Part shown: piece by piece, positions 1 to 7,807 of the stretch
Numbering within the stretch: the first letter of the stretch is position 1
Layout: each line of letters begins with the position of its first letter
Source: M55B120 sp965549355
GTDB lineage: Bacteria; Actinomycetota; Humimicrobiia; Humimicrobiales; Humimicrobiaceae
Assembly (NCBI GenBank): GCA_965549355.1
Contig: CBEVGD010000014.1
Coordinates: 1-24,803, forward strand
Direction of reading: 5' to 3'
Length of the DNA: 24,803 bases
Notes under the pieces: generated by a model
What the model was told of the DNA's origin: nothing
Databases searched by the model: none
What the model saw: only the letters and a program-made list of their open reading frames with translations
Program-made: the position numbers and the translations under genes

Positions 1-174
1 GCTATGGGCCCGGAAAAGTAAAGTCTCTAATCAGACAATTGCATATGTTAATAAAAATATTCTGATAAGTCAATCTTTTGGAGCTAAAAAACCGGACCAT
101 CATTTGGACCGCATTTTTTCTTTTCGGAGTAGAATAATCATTTATTTTACAGATGATTTAAATGATTCAATACA

Positions 175-1989
175 TTATTTCTTATTGTCGACCATATCCA
201 GAAAAACATCAACCAGGCCCGGATCAAATTGTGTACCTCTGCATCTTTTTATTTCTTCTATTGTTTCCCTTTTTGTCTTCGCTTTCCTGTACGGCCTTCC
301 CTCTCTCATGATCACATAGGAATCAGCCAGTGATATTATTCTTGAAAGAAGCGGGATCTCTTTACCCATTAATCCCTGAGGATATCCATTACCGTCCCAG
401 TGCTCATGCACCGTTAGAATATATTCTGCTATGCTTGATAATTGATTGGATGACATTGCAATGCGGTATCCTATTTCGGGGTGCTTCTTAATCGCATTCC
501 ATTCACTGGCTGTCAGGTTTTCCTTTTTATTAAGTATATTATCAAGGATGGCGACTTCGCCGATATCGTGAAGGGTAGCCAGAAGCCTTAGATCATCCAG
601 TTTGTCATCTGATAACTTAAGTGTTTTCCCCATATTTATTAAAAGCTTCTTTAATCTCTTAAAGTGTTTTTCAGTTCTTATGCTTTTTTCAAACAGGGCG
701 TGTTCCAGGGAAGAGATTATGGATGCGATAATACTTTTGTTTTCAATAAACTTTTGCTGATACATATTTTCTTCAGCTTTTTTTATTATATTACTAAAGT
801 CCTGATCCGTACTATTCTTTGTAGCTGTTCCCATAGATATAGAAAGGGGTATTTTATTGCCCTCGGTTTTTTTACAAAATATCTTTATCCTGTTAAGAAG
901 CATTTCCGCATCTTTTTCACCTGTCCCCGGAAGGAGCATTGAAAACTCATCTCCCCCAAACCGGGCGACTATATCGTCAGCTCTGCAGCATTTCTTCAGT
1001 ACCCGGGCGCAGCTTTTTAAAAGATTGTCTCCTTCGTCATGTCCAAAAGCGTCATTTACCAGCTTAAGGCCATTGATGTCTGCAATTATTATACTTAAGG
1101 GGAGCCGTCTTTTCGTATCAAGCCTTTTTACTTCTTCCATATAATAGGCTCTATTATATACATTTGTCAGGCTGTCGTTAAAAGACAGGTAAGTAAGCCT
1201 TTCTTCCGATTTTTTTCTTTCTGATATATCCCTCATTATCCCCTTAATCAATGCCAGTTTACCTGTCCTGTCATAGAAAGGTGCCATCGCTGCTTCGTAC
1301 CATAATATTTCGCCGTTTTTACCGAGGAGCCTCATTTCATGGGCTCTGGAAAAATCAAGTTTTCCATTTTTGACCTGCTTTATTATTTTGTGATCATCCG
1401 GATGGACTATTTCAAAGCGGGAATCAGGATCCTTATAAAAATATTCAGGAGAATAACCCGATATTTTACCTACTGAGGGACTTACAAACTCAAAACGCCT
1501 CACAGGTCTTAATCTATAAATAAATATTATGTCCAGAGCTCTTTCAGCTAACTCTCTGAAGCGTATTTCACTTTCTTTTAATCTTTCAAGAGCATTTTTA
1601 CACTTTTTCTTATCATTTATATTTTTTAGTTCCCTGCTAAGGACAGACGGCAGTCTTTTGAGATCGTCTTCCACTATGAAATCATTTGCTCCAGCATCAA
1701 TAAAATCCCCTGCTTTATCTTTTCCGGATCTTTCTGAAATAATAAATAAGGGAACCTGGAGCTTCCTCCTTTTGATCAGTCGAAGGATGCTCTTTACTTC
1801 AACCGGCGCTGATCTTATGTTTGCTATTATTACATTACATGGATTCTTATCAAGCAGGGCCGAGAGTTCTTTTCTGGAATCTGCATACTCAGGTTCGGGG
1901 GTGTAGCCATAACTTTTTAACTCTTTAATTATAGATGCTGACTCTTTCCCGGATTCTTTAAAGAAAAGAACTTTGAGCTTTCCAGGCAT
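175..1989 (-). CDS. REC-like/PAS/GGDEF/HD-GYP c-di-GMP signalling protein
   Basis: A 604-residue cytoplasmic regulator predicted to make and/or degrade cyclic di-GMP. Domains in order: a receiver-like fold (about 1-120), PAS (about 140-260), GGDEF (about 266-410) and HD-GYP (about 430-600). The GGDEF motif is intact at 345-349, with DxLTxxxNR before it and an RADD inhibitory site at 336-339. The receiver is degenerate: the phospho-acceptor position reads Asn57 in NVIIANI. HD-GYP keeps HD at 474-475, H503, GYP at 535-537 and D556. The usual HDxGK is HDIGE, and the usual HHE is VHE at 527-529, so phosphodiesterase activity is uncertain. The start is an ATG behind a strong AGGAGGGG site. No transmembrane segment is visible. 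It follows polX on the same strand after a 209-base gap, so it probably has its own promoter. Confidence 0.93.
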   Translation of the reverse strand: MPGKLKVLFFKESGKESASIIKELKSYGYTPEPEYADSRKELSALLDKNPCNVIIANIRSAPVEVKSILRLIKRRKLQVPLFIISERSGKDKAGDFIDAGANDFIVEDDLKRLPSVLSRELKNINDKKKCKNALERLKESEIRFRELAERALDIIFIYRLRPVRRFEFVSPSVGKISGYSPEYFYKDPDSRFEIVHPDDHKIIKQVKNGKLDFSRAHEMRLLGKNGEILWYEAAMAPFYDRTGKLALIKGIMRDISERKKSEERLTYLSFNDSLTNVYNRAYYMEEVKRLDTKRRLPLSIIIADINGLKLVNDAFGHDEGDNLLKSCARVLKKCCRADDIVARFGGDEFSMLLPGTGEKDAEMLLNRIKIFCKKTEGNKIPLSISMGTATKNSTDQDFSNIIKKAEENMYQQKFIENKSIIASIISSLEHALFEKSIRTEKHFKRLKKLLINMGKTLKLSDDKLDDLRLLATLHDIGEVAILDNILNKKENLTASEWNAIKKHPEIGYRIAMSSNQLSSIAEYILTVHEHWDGNGYPQGLMGKEIPLLSRIISLADSYVIMREGRPYRKAKTKRETIEEIKRCRGTQFDPGLVDVFLDMVDNKK

Positions 1990-2198
1990 TAATCCCCTCC
2001 TATTTTATCTCCGCTATATTTAGCGTGGTGCCGATAGTATAATACTTTAAAGAATTGATTTACTATTATATCTCTATCAACAGTAGGACTATTAATTTAA
2101 ATTGTTATATTAGTGTATGCTTTTCTACTAAATAATACAATAATTTAATAATAAATAGATTATAAAATAATGAAATTTTAGAATAAAGAGACATCCAA

Positions 2199-3983
2199 CT
2201 ATTGTGAGAGGCGGCTGGCCCTGGCCCTGTCTTTTCGCCAGATCTTTAGCTCCTCTGCAGTCATAGCGTTTATTATATCCTTTGCTTCAAGCCCGGCCCT
2301 CCTGGCAAGATCGACTCCAAGCTGCATCATCTCCATATTGCCCGGACGGTGGGAATCTGTATTTATTGAAAGCATGGAACCTGCCTCTTTTGCTTTTATT
2401 GCATTATCCTCATCAAGGTCCAATCTCATGTAATAACTGTTTATCTCCAGCGCCCTGCCATATTTTGCAGAAGCTTCAATGATGCGGTCAATGTCGATAA
2501 ATAAAGGGGCCCTGTTTCCAAACACACTGCCGCCGGGATGTGCAAGCAGGTCGAAATAGTCTTTTTCAAGCGCACTTACTGCTCTGGCAGTATTTTCTTC
2601 TGTCGAATTAGCAAAGCTTGAGTGAAGCGATGCTATTGCGATATCAAGCTTTTTTATAATATCCGGAGGATAGTCAAACACTCCGGGCTTCCGCACGTCT
2701 ATCTCAGCACCCATTAAAATATCTATATCATCATGCTCTTTCCTGAGTTCTTTTATAAAATCCATCTTCTTTATAAGCCTCTCTATGTCGAGCCCGTTTC
2801 CATAATAGCTGCTTATGGAATGATCCGATATTGCAATATATTCATAATTCTGCTTTTTTGCTGTATTTATGATATCAGAGTACTCTATCAGTCCGTCGCT
2901 CCACTTAGAATGTATATGAAGATCACCCTTTATATCATCCATTTTAACAAGGTCCGGCAATCTGTTCTCTAATGAAAGCTCTATCTCGTCTCTTCCCTGC
3001 CTGAGTTCAACAGCTATATGATCGAGCCCCAGGGACCTGTATATATCTTCTTCAGAATTCAAATCAGCAGAGGCGGTCCGGTCCGGATACGGAATACTAT
3101 TTGCTTTTGCATATTCTTTTAATTTGAAAAGATGCTTCCTGCTGCCGGTCGTTTTAAAAAGCTGCCAGCTCCAGGTCCTTTTGCCTGCTATGATTATTTC
3201 CACATTTATTTCATATATTGTTCCATAAACCGCGCTTATATCATTTTTCTCTTTTTTTATTGATATAAGTTTTTTTATGAAAGGAAGCTTCTCTATATTC
3301 TTGAGAAGACAGGTGCTCTTTTCAAAATCGTATATATCATTATTGAACCCGGGCAGCACCAGAATATCTATATCCCCTATAAGGCTCTCTTTGCGCCTTA
3401 TCGAACCGGTGATCTGTGCCTTTTTTATCTCTTTCAGGTTTTCAAGGGAACTTACTATTTTATTTGCAAATAATTCTGCCGGCCACCTCGGAGTCTTTCC
3501 TGCAATTCCCTCATAGTATTTAAGCGACCATCGGATCCTTTCAAGAAACAGAGGCGTTAGCACGTCCTTCAGTATCCCGGCGCCTTTAATGATATCTTTG
3601 TCCCTGTTTCCCTTAAAGATACACTTGAGGCCGTCAATGTCTTTTATCCCAAAATAATCATATGCGCTGAATATTTTTTTCCTGCCAAGGCCCGTGATCC
3701 TTATAAATTTGATAAGATCCTCAGAATATGACAGGGCAAGGCGATCATACTCTTCTATACGGCCCTTCTCCAGATATTCTTTTATGAAGCCGTAGCAGTA
3801 CCCGTCTATGCCGTTTAATTTGCCGTGCTCTTCTCCCTTTATTATTCGGTACATAATAGCCGGATCATCCCTCAGTGTCCTTGCAGCATTCATAAGGGAA
3901 GGGATATCTTCTCTTCCGCCGGGATCAGATTTTTTTACTTCGGCGATACTTGTAAGTATATTTGCCAGTTTAAGACTTATCAC
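2199..3983 (-). CDS. polX: DNA polymerase X family protein with PHP exonuclease domain
   Basis: A 594-residue PolX, a repair polymerase with C-terminal 3'-5' exonuclease/AP-endonuclease activity in the family. The N-terminal 8-kDa-like and helix-hairpin-helix part (1-160) is divergent. The palm carries GS-x-RR and GDIDIL, with two metal aspartates at D204 and D206. The third carboxylate, normally in VDLR, reads VEII (E262), a substitution worth noting. The PHP domain (about 350-590) keeps all the expected ligands: H356/H358, H388, E427, H454, H482, D543 and H545. The exonuclease therefore looks intact even if the polymerase is modified. The start is a GTG without an obvious Shine-Dalgarno. 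It diverges from the methyltransferase gene at 4049 across only 65 bases. Confidence 0.93.
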   Translation of the reverse strand: MISLKLANILTSIAEVKKSDPGGREDIPSLMNAARTLRDDPAIMYRIIKGEEHGKLNGIDGYCYGFIKEYLEKGRIEEYDRLALSYSEDLIKFIRITGLGRKKIFSAYDYFGIKDIDGLKCIFKGNRDKDIIKGAGILKDVLTPLFLERIRWSLKYYEGIAGKTPRWPAELFANKIVSSLENLKEIKKAQITGSIRRKESLIGDIDILVLPGFNNDIYDFEKSTCLLKNIEKLPFIKKLISIKKEKNDISAVYGTIYEINVEIIIAGKRTWSWQLFKTTGSRKHLFKLKEYAKANSIPYPDRTASADLNSEEDIYRSLGLDHIAVELRQGRDEIELSLENRLPDLVKMDDIKGDLHIHSKWSDGLIEYSDIINTAKKQNYEYIAISDHSISSYYGNGLDIERLIKKMDFIKELRKEHDDIDILMGAEIDVRKPGVFDYPPDIIKKLDIAIASLHSSFANSTEENTARAVSALEKDYFDLLAHPGGSVFGNRAPLFIDIDRIIEASAKYGRALEINSYYMRLDLDEDNAIKAKEAGSMLSINTDSHRPGNMEMMQLGVDLARRAGLEAKDIINAMTAEELKIWRKDRARASRLSQ

Positions 3984-4005
3984 AAAAATTTAAATGCTAT
4001 CCATA

Positions 4006-4014
4006 TGGTATAAT
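4006..4014 (+). promoter_or_regulatory. Extended -10 promoter upstream of pcm
   Basis: TGG followed by TATAAT (4009-4014) forms an extended -10 element with no recognisable -35 hexamer. It would start transcription near 4021. The same AT-rich stretch read on the other strand gives TATTAT/TATACC, which could serve the divergent polX gene. Confidence 0.5.
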
Positions 4015-4048
4015 ATATCTATATTCCCGGTCCTTATGGGTCCGGTAA

Positions 4049-4762
4049 ATGATCTTTTCAAATCAAGGTATTATAACAAAAATATTAATTAATATGAAAG
4101 AAACCCGCAGTATCAGGAGCACTATAGACAAAAGATATGGACCGGCAAGGGAAAAGATGGTCTCCGGTCAGATCGCATCCAGGGGTATAAAAAATACAGG
4201 AGTGCTCGAAGCTATGAGAAAGGTTCCCCGGGAGATATTTGTACCTTCCGGCTACAGGGACTGCGCCTATGAGGACCGGCCCCTTCCAATAGGTATGGGC
4301 CAGACTATATCACAACCCTATATAGTGGCCCTCATGACAGAAAGCCTGGAGCTTGATGAAAGTATGAAAGTGCTTGAAATAGGGACCGGCTCCGGTTATC
4401 AGTCAGCAGTTCTTTCGGTTCTGGCCGGACAGGTATATTCAGTCGAGATCAAAAAAGATCTTTTTGAGGGGGCCCGGAAAATACTTGGGGATTATCCTAA
4501 TATAGAGGTCTCTAATCATGACGGTTCAAAGGGATGGGAAAAACACGCTCCCTATGACCGGATAATCGTAACGGCAGCTCCGGACCATGTATCGCGCATA
4601 TATATTGACCAGCTTAAAGTGGGAGGAATAATGGTCATACCCGTGGGACCCTCAAGCTGGAATCAAGAACTTCTAAAGGTAATAAAGACTTCAAGAGGCA
4701 TAAAGAAGATAAAAATATGCAATGTGGCCTTTGTTCCTCTTACCGGGAAAAGAAAAGTATAG
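4049..4762 (+). CDS. pcm: Protein-L-isoaspartate O-methyltransferase
   Basis: Repairs isomerised Asp/Asn residues in aged proteins by SAM-dependent methylation. Up to 237 residues. Family signatures seen are MVSGQIASRGI, VPREIFVP, PLPIGMGQTISQPYIVALM, the SAM-binding LEIGTGSGYQSAVL, and a C-terminal VGGIMVIPVG followed by FVPLTG. The true start is uncertain. The ATG at 4049 has no Shine-Dalgarno, and ATGs at 4094 and 4160 are alternatives. The one at 4160 follows AAGGG at good spacing but would remove the usual N-terminal helix. It is transcribed divergently from polX. The following gene is 112 bases away on the same strand and may be separate. Confidence 0.93.
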   Translation: MIFSNQGIITKILINMKETRSIRSTIDKRYGPAREKMVSGQIASRGIKNTGVLEAMRKVPREIFVPSGYRDCAYEDRPLPIGMGQTISQPYIVALMTESLELDESMKVLEIGTGSGYQSAVLSVLAGQVYSVEIKKDLFEGARKILGDYPNIEVSNHDGSKGWEKHAPYDRIIVTAAPDHVSRIYIDQLKVGGIMVIPVGPSSWNQELLKVIKTSRGIKKIKICNVAFVPLTGKRKV

Positions 4763-4839
4763 CTCTCCCCTTTTAATGAAATATTTTGAAATAATCAACA
4801 AACACCCTTTATTTATTTATAACGTTTTTAAAAAATGAT

Positions 4840-4874
4840 AGAATTATCCAGAATATAACCGGATATTTAATTCT
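4840..4874 (+). promoter_or_regulatory. Imperfect hairpin directly before the DUF763 start codon
   Basis: AGAATTATCC (4840-4849) can pair with GGATA (4861-4865) plus AATTCT (4869-4874), giving about ten pairs with a small bulge and ending one base before the ATG at 4875. No Shine-Dalgarno is present, so this may shape translation initiation. It is AT-rich and could be fortuitous. Confidence 0.25.
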
Positions 4875-5963
4875 ATGAGAACAGGAACAGTAAACCTCCC
4901 GCTGCACGGAGGTAAGGCGCCGCGATGGCTCTTTGCCCATATGAAAAACCTGTCAGGAGAAATACTTTCGGCCATAGTGTCCGAACACGGACCGGAAGAA
5001 GTGCTTGACAGGCTCTCTGACCCGTTCTGGTTCCAGGCTTTCGGATGTGTGCTTGGTTTTGACTGGCATTCAAGCGGAGTCACTACGACTGTATGCGGCG
5101 CTGTAAAAGAATCTGTAAGGGGTATGGAAAAAGACTTCGGGCTTTTTGTAGCCGGAGGCAAGGGCGGCACTTCCCGGAAAACGCCTGCTGAAATAGAAAC
5201 TGCGGGAGAGAAGATGGGAATTGATTTCTCCCATCTTGTATACAATAGCAAGATCGTAGCAAAGGTGGACAGTACGGCCCTTCAGGATGGCTATCAGCTC
5301 TATCATCACTGTTTTTTATTTATATGCAATGGCAGTAAATGGTCCGTCATCCAGCAGGGGATGAATGACCGGAATGGGATGGCAAGGCGGTATCACTGGT
5401 CCAGCGATGAAATAGAGGATTTCGTCTGTGAACCGCATAAGGCCATCTGTTGTGACAGCAGCAGCCGTGTAATAAATCTGGTTGCGGGAGACAGCAATAA
5501 GGCGCGCAATACTATAACTGAAATATCGCATATGAAGCCGAAGCTTATACTCAAGGACCTTGAGAAGATCAAGAAACACCAGGAGACAAAATATAATATG
5601 CCGAGAAGACATTATATAAATCTCGGGGATGTCGAGATGAGGCGCATGGAAAAGATCTTCATATCGACCTATGAACAGAAGCCAAGAGACTTCGAGAAGC
5701 TCATCTCTCTTCCCGGCATGGGACCAAAGACAGTCAGATCGCTTGCCATGATATCTGAGCTCATCTATGGTGAGAAGTACAGCATCAAGGATCCAGTAAG
5801 GTTCAGCTTCGCACATGGCGGAAAGGACGGCATTCCCTATCCCGTGGACAGGGAGACTTACGAGCTTTCCATTGATATCCTCCACAGAGCATTAAAGGAA
5901 AGTAAAATAGGAAGGACCGATAAAATAAGGGCTATCAGGAGGCTCTCAAACTTCTATGGATAA
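4875..5963 (+). CDS. DUF763 family protein (function unknown)
   Basis: A 362-residue member of DUF763 (Pfam PF05559), a family known mainly from archaea and some thermophilic bacteria and without an assigned activity. Recognition rests on the N-terminal LPLHGGKAPRWLF, then DPFWFQAFGCVLGFDWHSSGVTTT (residues 49-72, with D63, W64 and H65 as conserved polar candidates). The family also shows DPVRFSFAHGGKDGIPYPVDR near the C-terminus. A helix-hairpin-helix-like motif, LPGMGPKTVRSLA, lies at about 280 and suggests DNA binding. The stop overlaps the start of the endonuclease III gene by eight bases, so the two are translationally coupled and probably act in the same repair process. That is inference from context and HhH, not proof. 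The length is typical of the family and I see no damage. Confidence 0.9.
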   Translation: MRTGTVNLPLHGGKAPRWLFAHMKNLSGEILSAIVSEHGPEEVLDRLSDPFWFQAFGCVLGFDWHSSGVTTTVCGAVKESVRGMEKDFGLFVAGGKGGTSRKTPAEIETAGEKMGIDFSHLVYNSKIVAKVDSTALQDGYQLYHHCFLFICNGSKWSVIQQGMNDRNGMARRYHWSSDEIEDFVCEPHKAICCDSSSRVINLVAGDSNKARNTITEISHMKPKLILKDLEKIKKHQETKYNMPRRHYINLGDVEMRRMEKIFISTYEQKPRDFEKLISLPGMGPKTVRSLAMISELIYGEKYSIKDPVRFSFAHGGKDGIPYPVDRETYELSIDILHRALKESKIGRTDKIRAIRRLSNFYG

Positions 5964-6603
5964 AGTACCGGCAGTGAAAAATATAGATATGATAATCACT
6001 CTACTGGAAAAGCAGTATCCTGATGCTATACAATCCACTCTACAGCATAAGGATGCTTTTAAACTTCTGGTAGCCACGATACTTGCCGCACAGAGTACCG
6101 ACAAACTTGTAAATACTGTAACTCCCGGCCTCTTTAAAAAATATAAAGGTCCGGGGGATTTTGCCGGTGCTGATCCTGAAGTCCTTGAAGAGGATATAAG
6201 ATCGACAGGTTTTTTCAGAAATAAGGCAAAGAACATTATCGGGGCCTCCCGGAAGATATTAGAAAGTTTTGGCGGCAGAGTACCGGATAATATGAAGGGC
6301 CTTCTTACTCTTCCCGGGGTCGGAAGGAAAACTGCCAATGTCGTGCTGGGAGAGATTTTCGGCAAACAGGTAATAATAGTCGACACTCACATGAAAAGAA
6401 TCTCCCATCATATGGGGCTCACTGCCAGTACTGATCCGGACAGGATAGAATCGGATCTTTTAAAGATAATACCGGAAGGCAAACAGACTCTTTTTTCTCA
6501 TAGGATCCTTGCGCATGGAAGATCCATCTGCATAGCGAGAAGACCCCGGTGCCGTGACTGCCCCATACTTAGATACTGCAGATATGGCCAGGAAAACCTT
6601 TGA
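5956..6603 (+). CDS. nth: Endonuclease III (DNA glycosylase/AP lyase)
   Basis: Base-excision repair enzyme that removes oxidised pyrimidines and cleaves at the AP site. 215 residues, the usual size. The HhH-GPD core is intact: LPGVGRKTANVVL with catalytic Lys125, and VDTHMKR with catalytic Asp143. The C-terminal 4Fe-4S loop has the canonical C-x6-C-x2-C-x5-C spacing (C192, C199, C202, C208). The start overlaps the end of the DUF763 gene by eight bases. It converges with nikR, the two stop codons being only nine bases apart and with no visible terminator hairpin. Confidence 0.97.
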   Translation: MDKVPAVKNIDMIITLLEKQYPDAIQSTLQHKDAFKLLVATILAAQSTDKLVNTVTPGLFKKYKGPGDFAGADPEVLEEDIRSTGFFRNKAKNIIGASRKILESFGGRVPDNMKGLLTLPGVGRKTANVVLGEIFGKQVIIVDTHMKRISHHMGLTASTDPDRIESDLLKIIPEGKQTLFSHRILAHGRSICIARRPRCRDCPILRYCRYGQENL

Positions 6604-6612
6604 TCCGTATAC

Positions 6613-7029
6613 CTATATATGTTTTGCAAGAGTCGATCTTGCAACAGCGATATGCTTCACACCTTTTGCTACTTTTAGCCGGGCTTCAAGATCATAGACT
6701 TTTCTGATCCCGCCCTTTACCGCTATTATCTCCAGACAGTTATCGTGGTCCAGGTGTACATGCTGGCTGGATATTATAATATCATGATAATCATGCTGGA
6801 TGTCTACAAGATTTTCTACGAGCTCCTTTCCATGGTGATCATAGACCATTATTATTGCGCCCGCCACTTCCTCGTTTTCATCATCCCATGATGCTTCTAC
6901 AAGCTCTTTGCGTATAAGGTCCCTTAAAGCTTCGGAACGGTTGCTGTATTTTTTTTCTGTCACATATCTGTCAAACACCTTAAGAAGGTTTTCCTCTATA
7001 GATACTCCAAATCTTTTTAATTCTTCCAT
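6613..7029 (-). CDS. nikR: NikR-type nickel-responsive regulator
   Basis: A 138-residue ribbon-helix-helix/ACT-fold transcription factor. The N-terminal RHH (about 1-45) includes RFGVSIEENLL and YSNRSEALRDLIR. The C-terminal domain has the high-affinity Ni2+ ligands in exact family spacing: H79, H90, H92 and C98, in QHVHLDHDNCLE. It starts in a TGATG overlap with the upstream methyltransferase gene, so it is the last cistron of the thioesterase-nuclease operon. I see no nickel transporter or hydrogenase gene in the window, so its target lies elsewhere. I also found no convincing NikR operator here. Confidence 0.92.
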   Translation of the reverse strand: MEELKRFGVSIEENLLKVFDRYVTEKKYSNRSEALRDLIRKELVEASWDDENEEVAGAIIMVYDHHGKELVENLVDIQHDYHDIIISSQHVHLDHDNCLEIIAVKGGIRKVYDLEARLKVAKGVKHIAVARSTLAKHI

Positions 7030-7796
7030 CAGTTTTCCTTTCGGGTAAGTATTGCATAAAGGCTGATATGCTTCCCTGGATCAAAGCTATCCGTACCTCC
7101 GGTACCCATAAGCTCTATCTTTTTAAAACCGGAGTTTACTGCCATGCTTTTAAACATGCTGACTTTCAATGTTGCAAGGTATGAGGAACTTACAAAAAAA
7201 TCATCAACCCTGTCGCCATCAAGCCTTGTTGTAATAAGATCCAGCCTCGTCTTCTTTTTTCCATATTGAAAATGTTTGATAAAGACATAAGTAAAACCAT
7301 CCTTTTTAAAGACTTTCGGCGGGTAGTAATTATTCTTATCTATGATCCTGGAGCTAAAATTTAAAAACTGAAGGACCGCTGTTCCATTTTTAGAGAGCCG
7401 GTCCTTTATTCTTTTAAGGGCCTGTTTTATCTTTTTCCGGTTCCCGAGCAATGGCAGCGTATTTCCAATACTTGTTATCAGGTCAAATTTTCCATCAGGG
7501 ATCCTGTCAAGTTCCTCATAGCCTGCCCTGTAGAGTGTGATTTTTTCTGACTTTATAATATTTTTTCCCGCATAATCGATCATCTCCGGGTCAGGATCTA
7601 TGGCCACTACTTCCGAAGCATATTCTGCAAAAAGTTCCGCATGATGCCCTGTGCCGCAGCCTATATCCAGGACCCTTGATATTTCTCTACTTTTAAATAT
7701 ATTCTCAAAGAAACCTCTTTCCTTTTCCATTCTCTTTTCCCAGTTTACCTGGAGGTCATAATATTCCGGATTATAATTAAAATTTTTTGTAGCCAT
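7029..7796 (-). CDS. SAM-dependent class I methyltransferase
   Basis: A 255-residue Rossmann-fold methyltransferase. Motif I is VLDIGCGTGHHAELF (about 43-57), followed by VVAIDPDPEMIDYA for the acidic ribose-binding strand and FDLITSIGNTLPLL for motif IV. The substrate cannot be deduced; it belongs to the broad methyltransferase-domain-25/11 type. It sits 11 bases after the YhaN-like ATPase gene and overlaps the nikR start by one base, so it is co-transcribed with both. Confidence 0.85.
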   Translation of the reverse strand: MATKNFNYNPEYYDLQVNWEKRMEKERGFFENIFKSREISRVLDIGCGTGHHAELFAEYASEVVAIDPDPEMIDYAGKNIIKSEKITLYRAGYEELDRIPDGKFDLITSIGNTLPLLGNRKKIKQALKRIKDRLSKNGTAVLQFLNFSSRIIDKNNYYPPKVFKKDGFTYVFIKHFQYGKKKTRLDLITTRLDGDRVDDFFVSSSYLATLKVSMFKSMAVNSGFKKIELMGTGGTDSFDPGKHISLYAILTRKEN

Positions 7797-7807
7797 ATCG
7801 ACTCCTG

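Noticed and set aside
104..319. Plus-strand ORF at the left end
   Set aside because: It mostly overlaps the 3' end of the c-di-GMP gene in antisense and has no ribosome site or recognisable domain. The first 174 bases otherwise show nothing I can support.
2012..2025. Five-bp inverted repeat CGCTA-TATT-TAGCG in the leader of the c-di-GMP gene
   Set aside because: Too short to separate from chance, and not at a promoter I can define.
4844..5885. Long minus-strand open frames opposite the DUF763 gene (135, 79 and 189 codons)
   Set aside because: They are antisense shadows of a clearly conserved coding sequence and have no family features.
6604..6612. Bidirectional terminator between nth and nikR
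   Set aside because: Only nine bases separate the convergent stops and no hairpin with T runs is visible.
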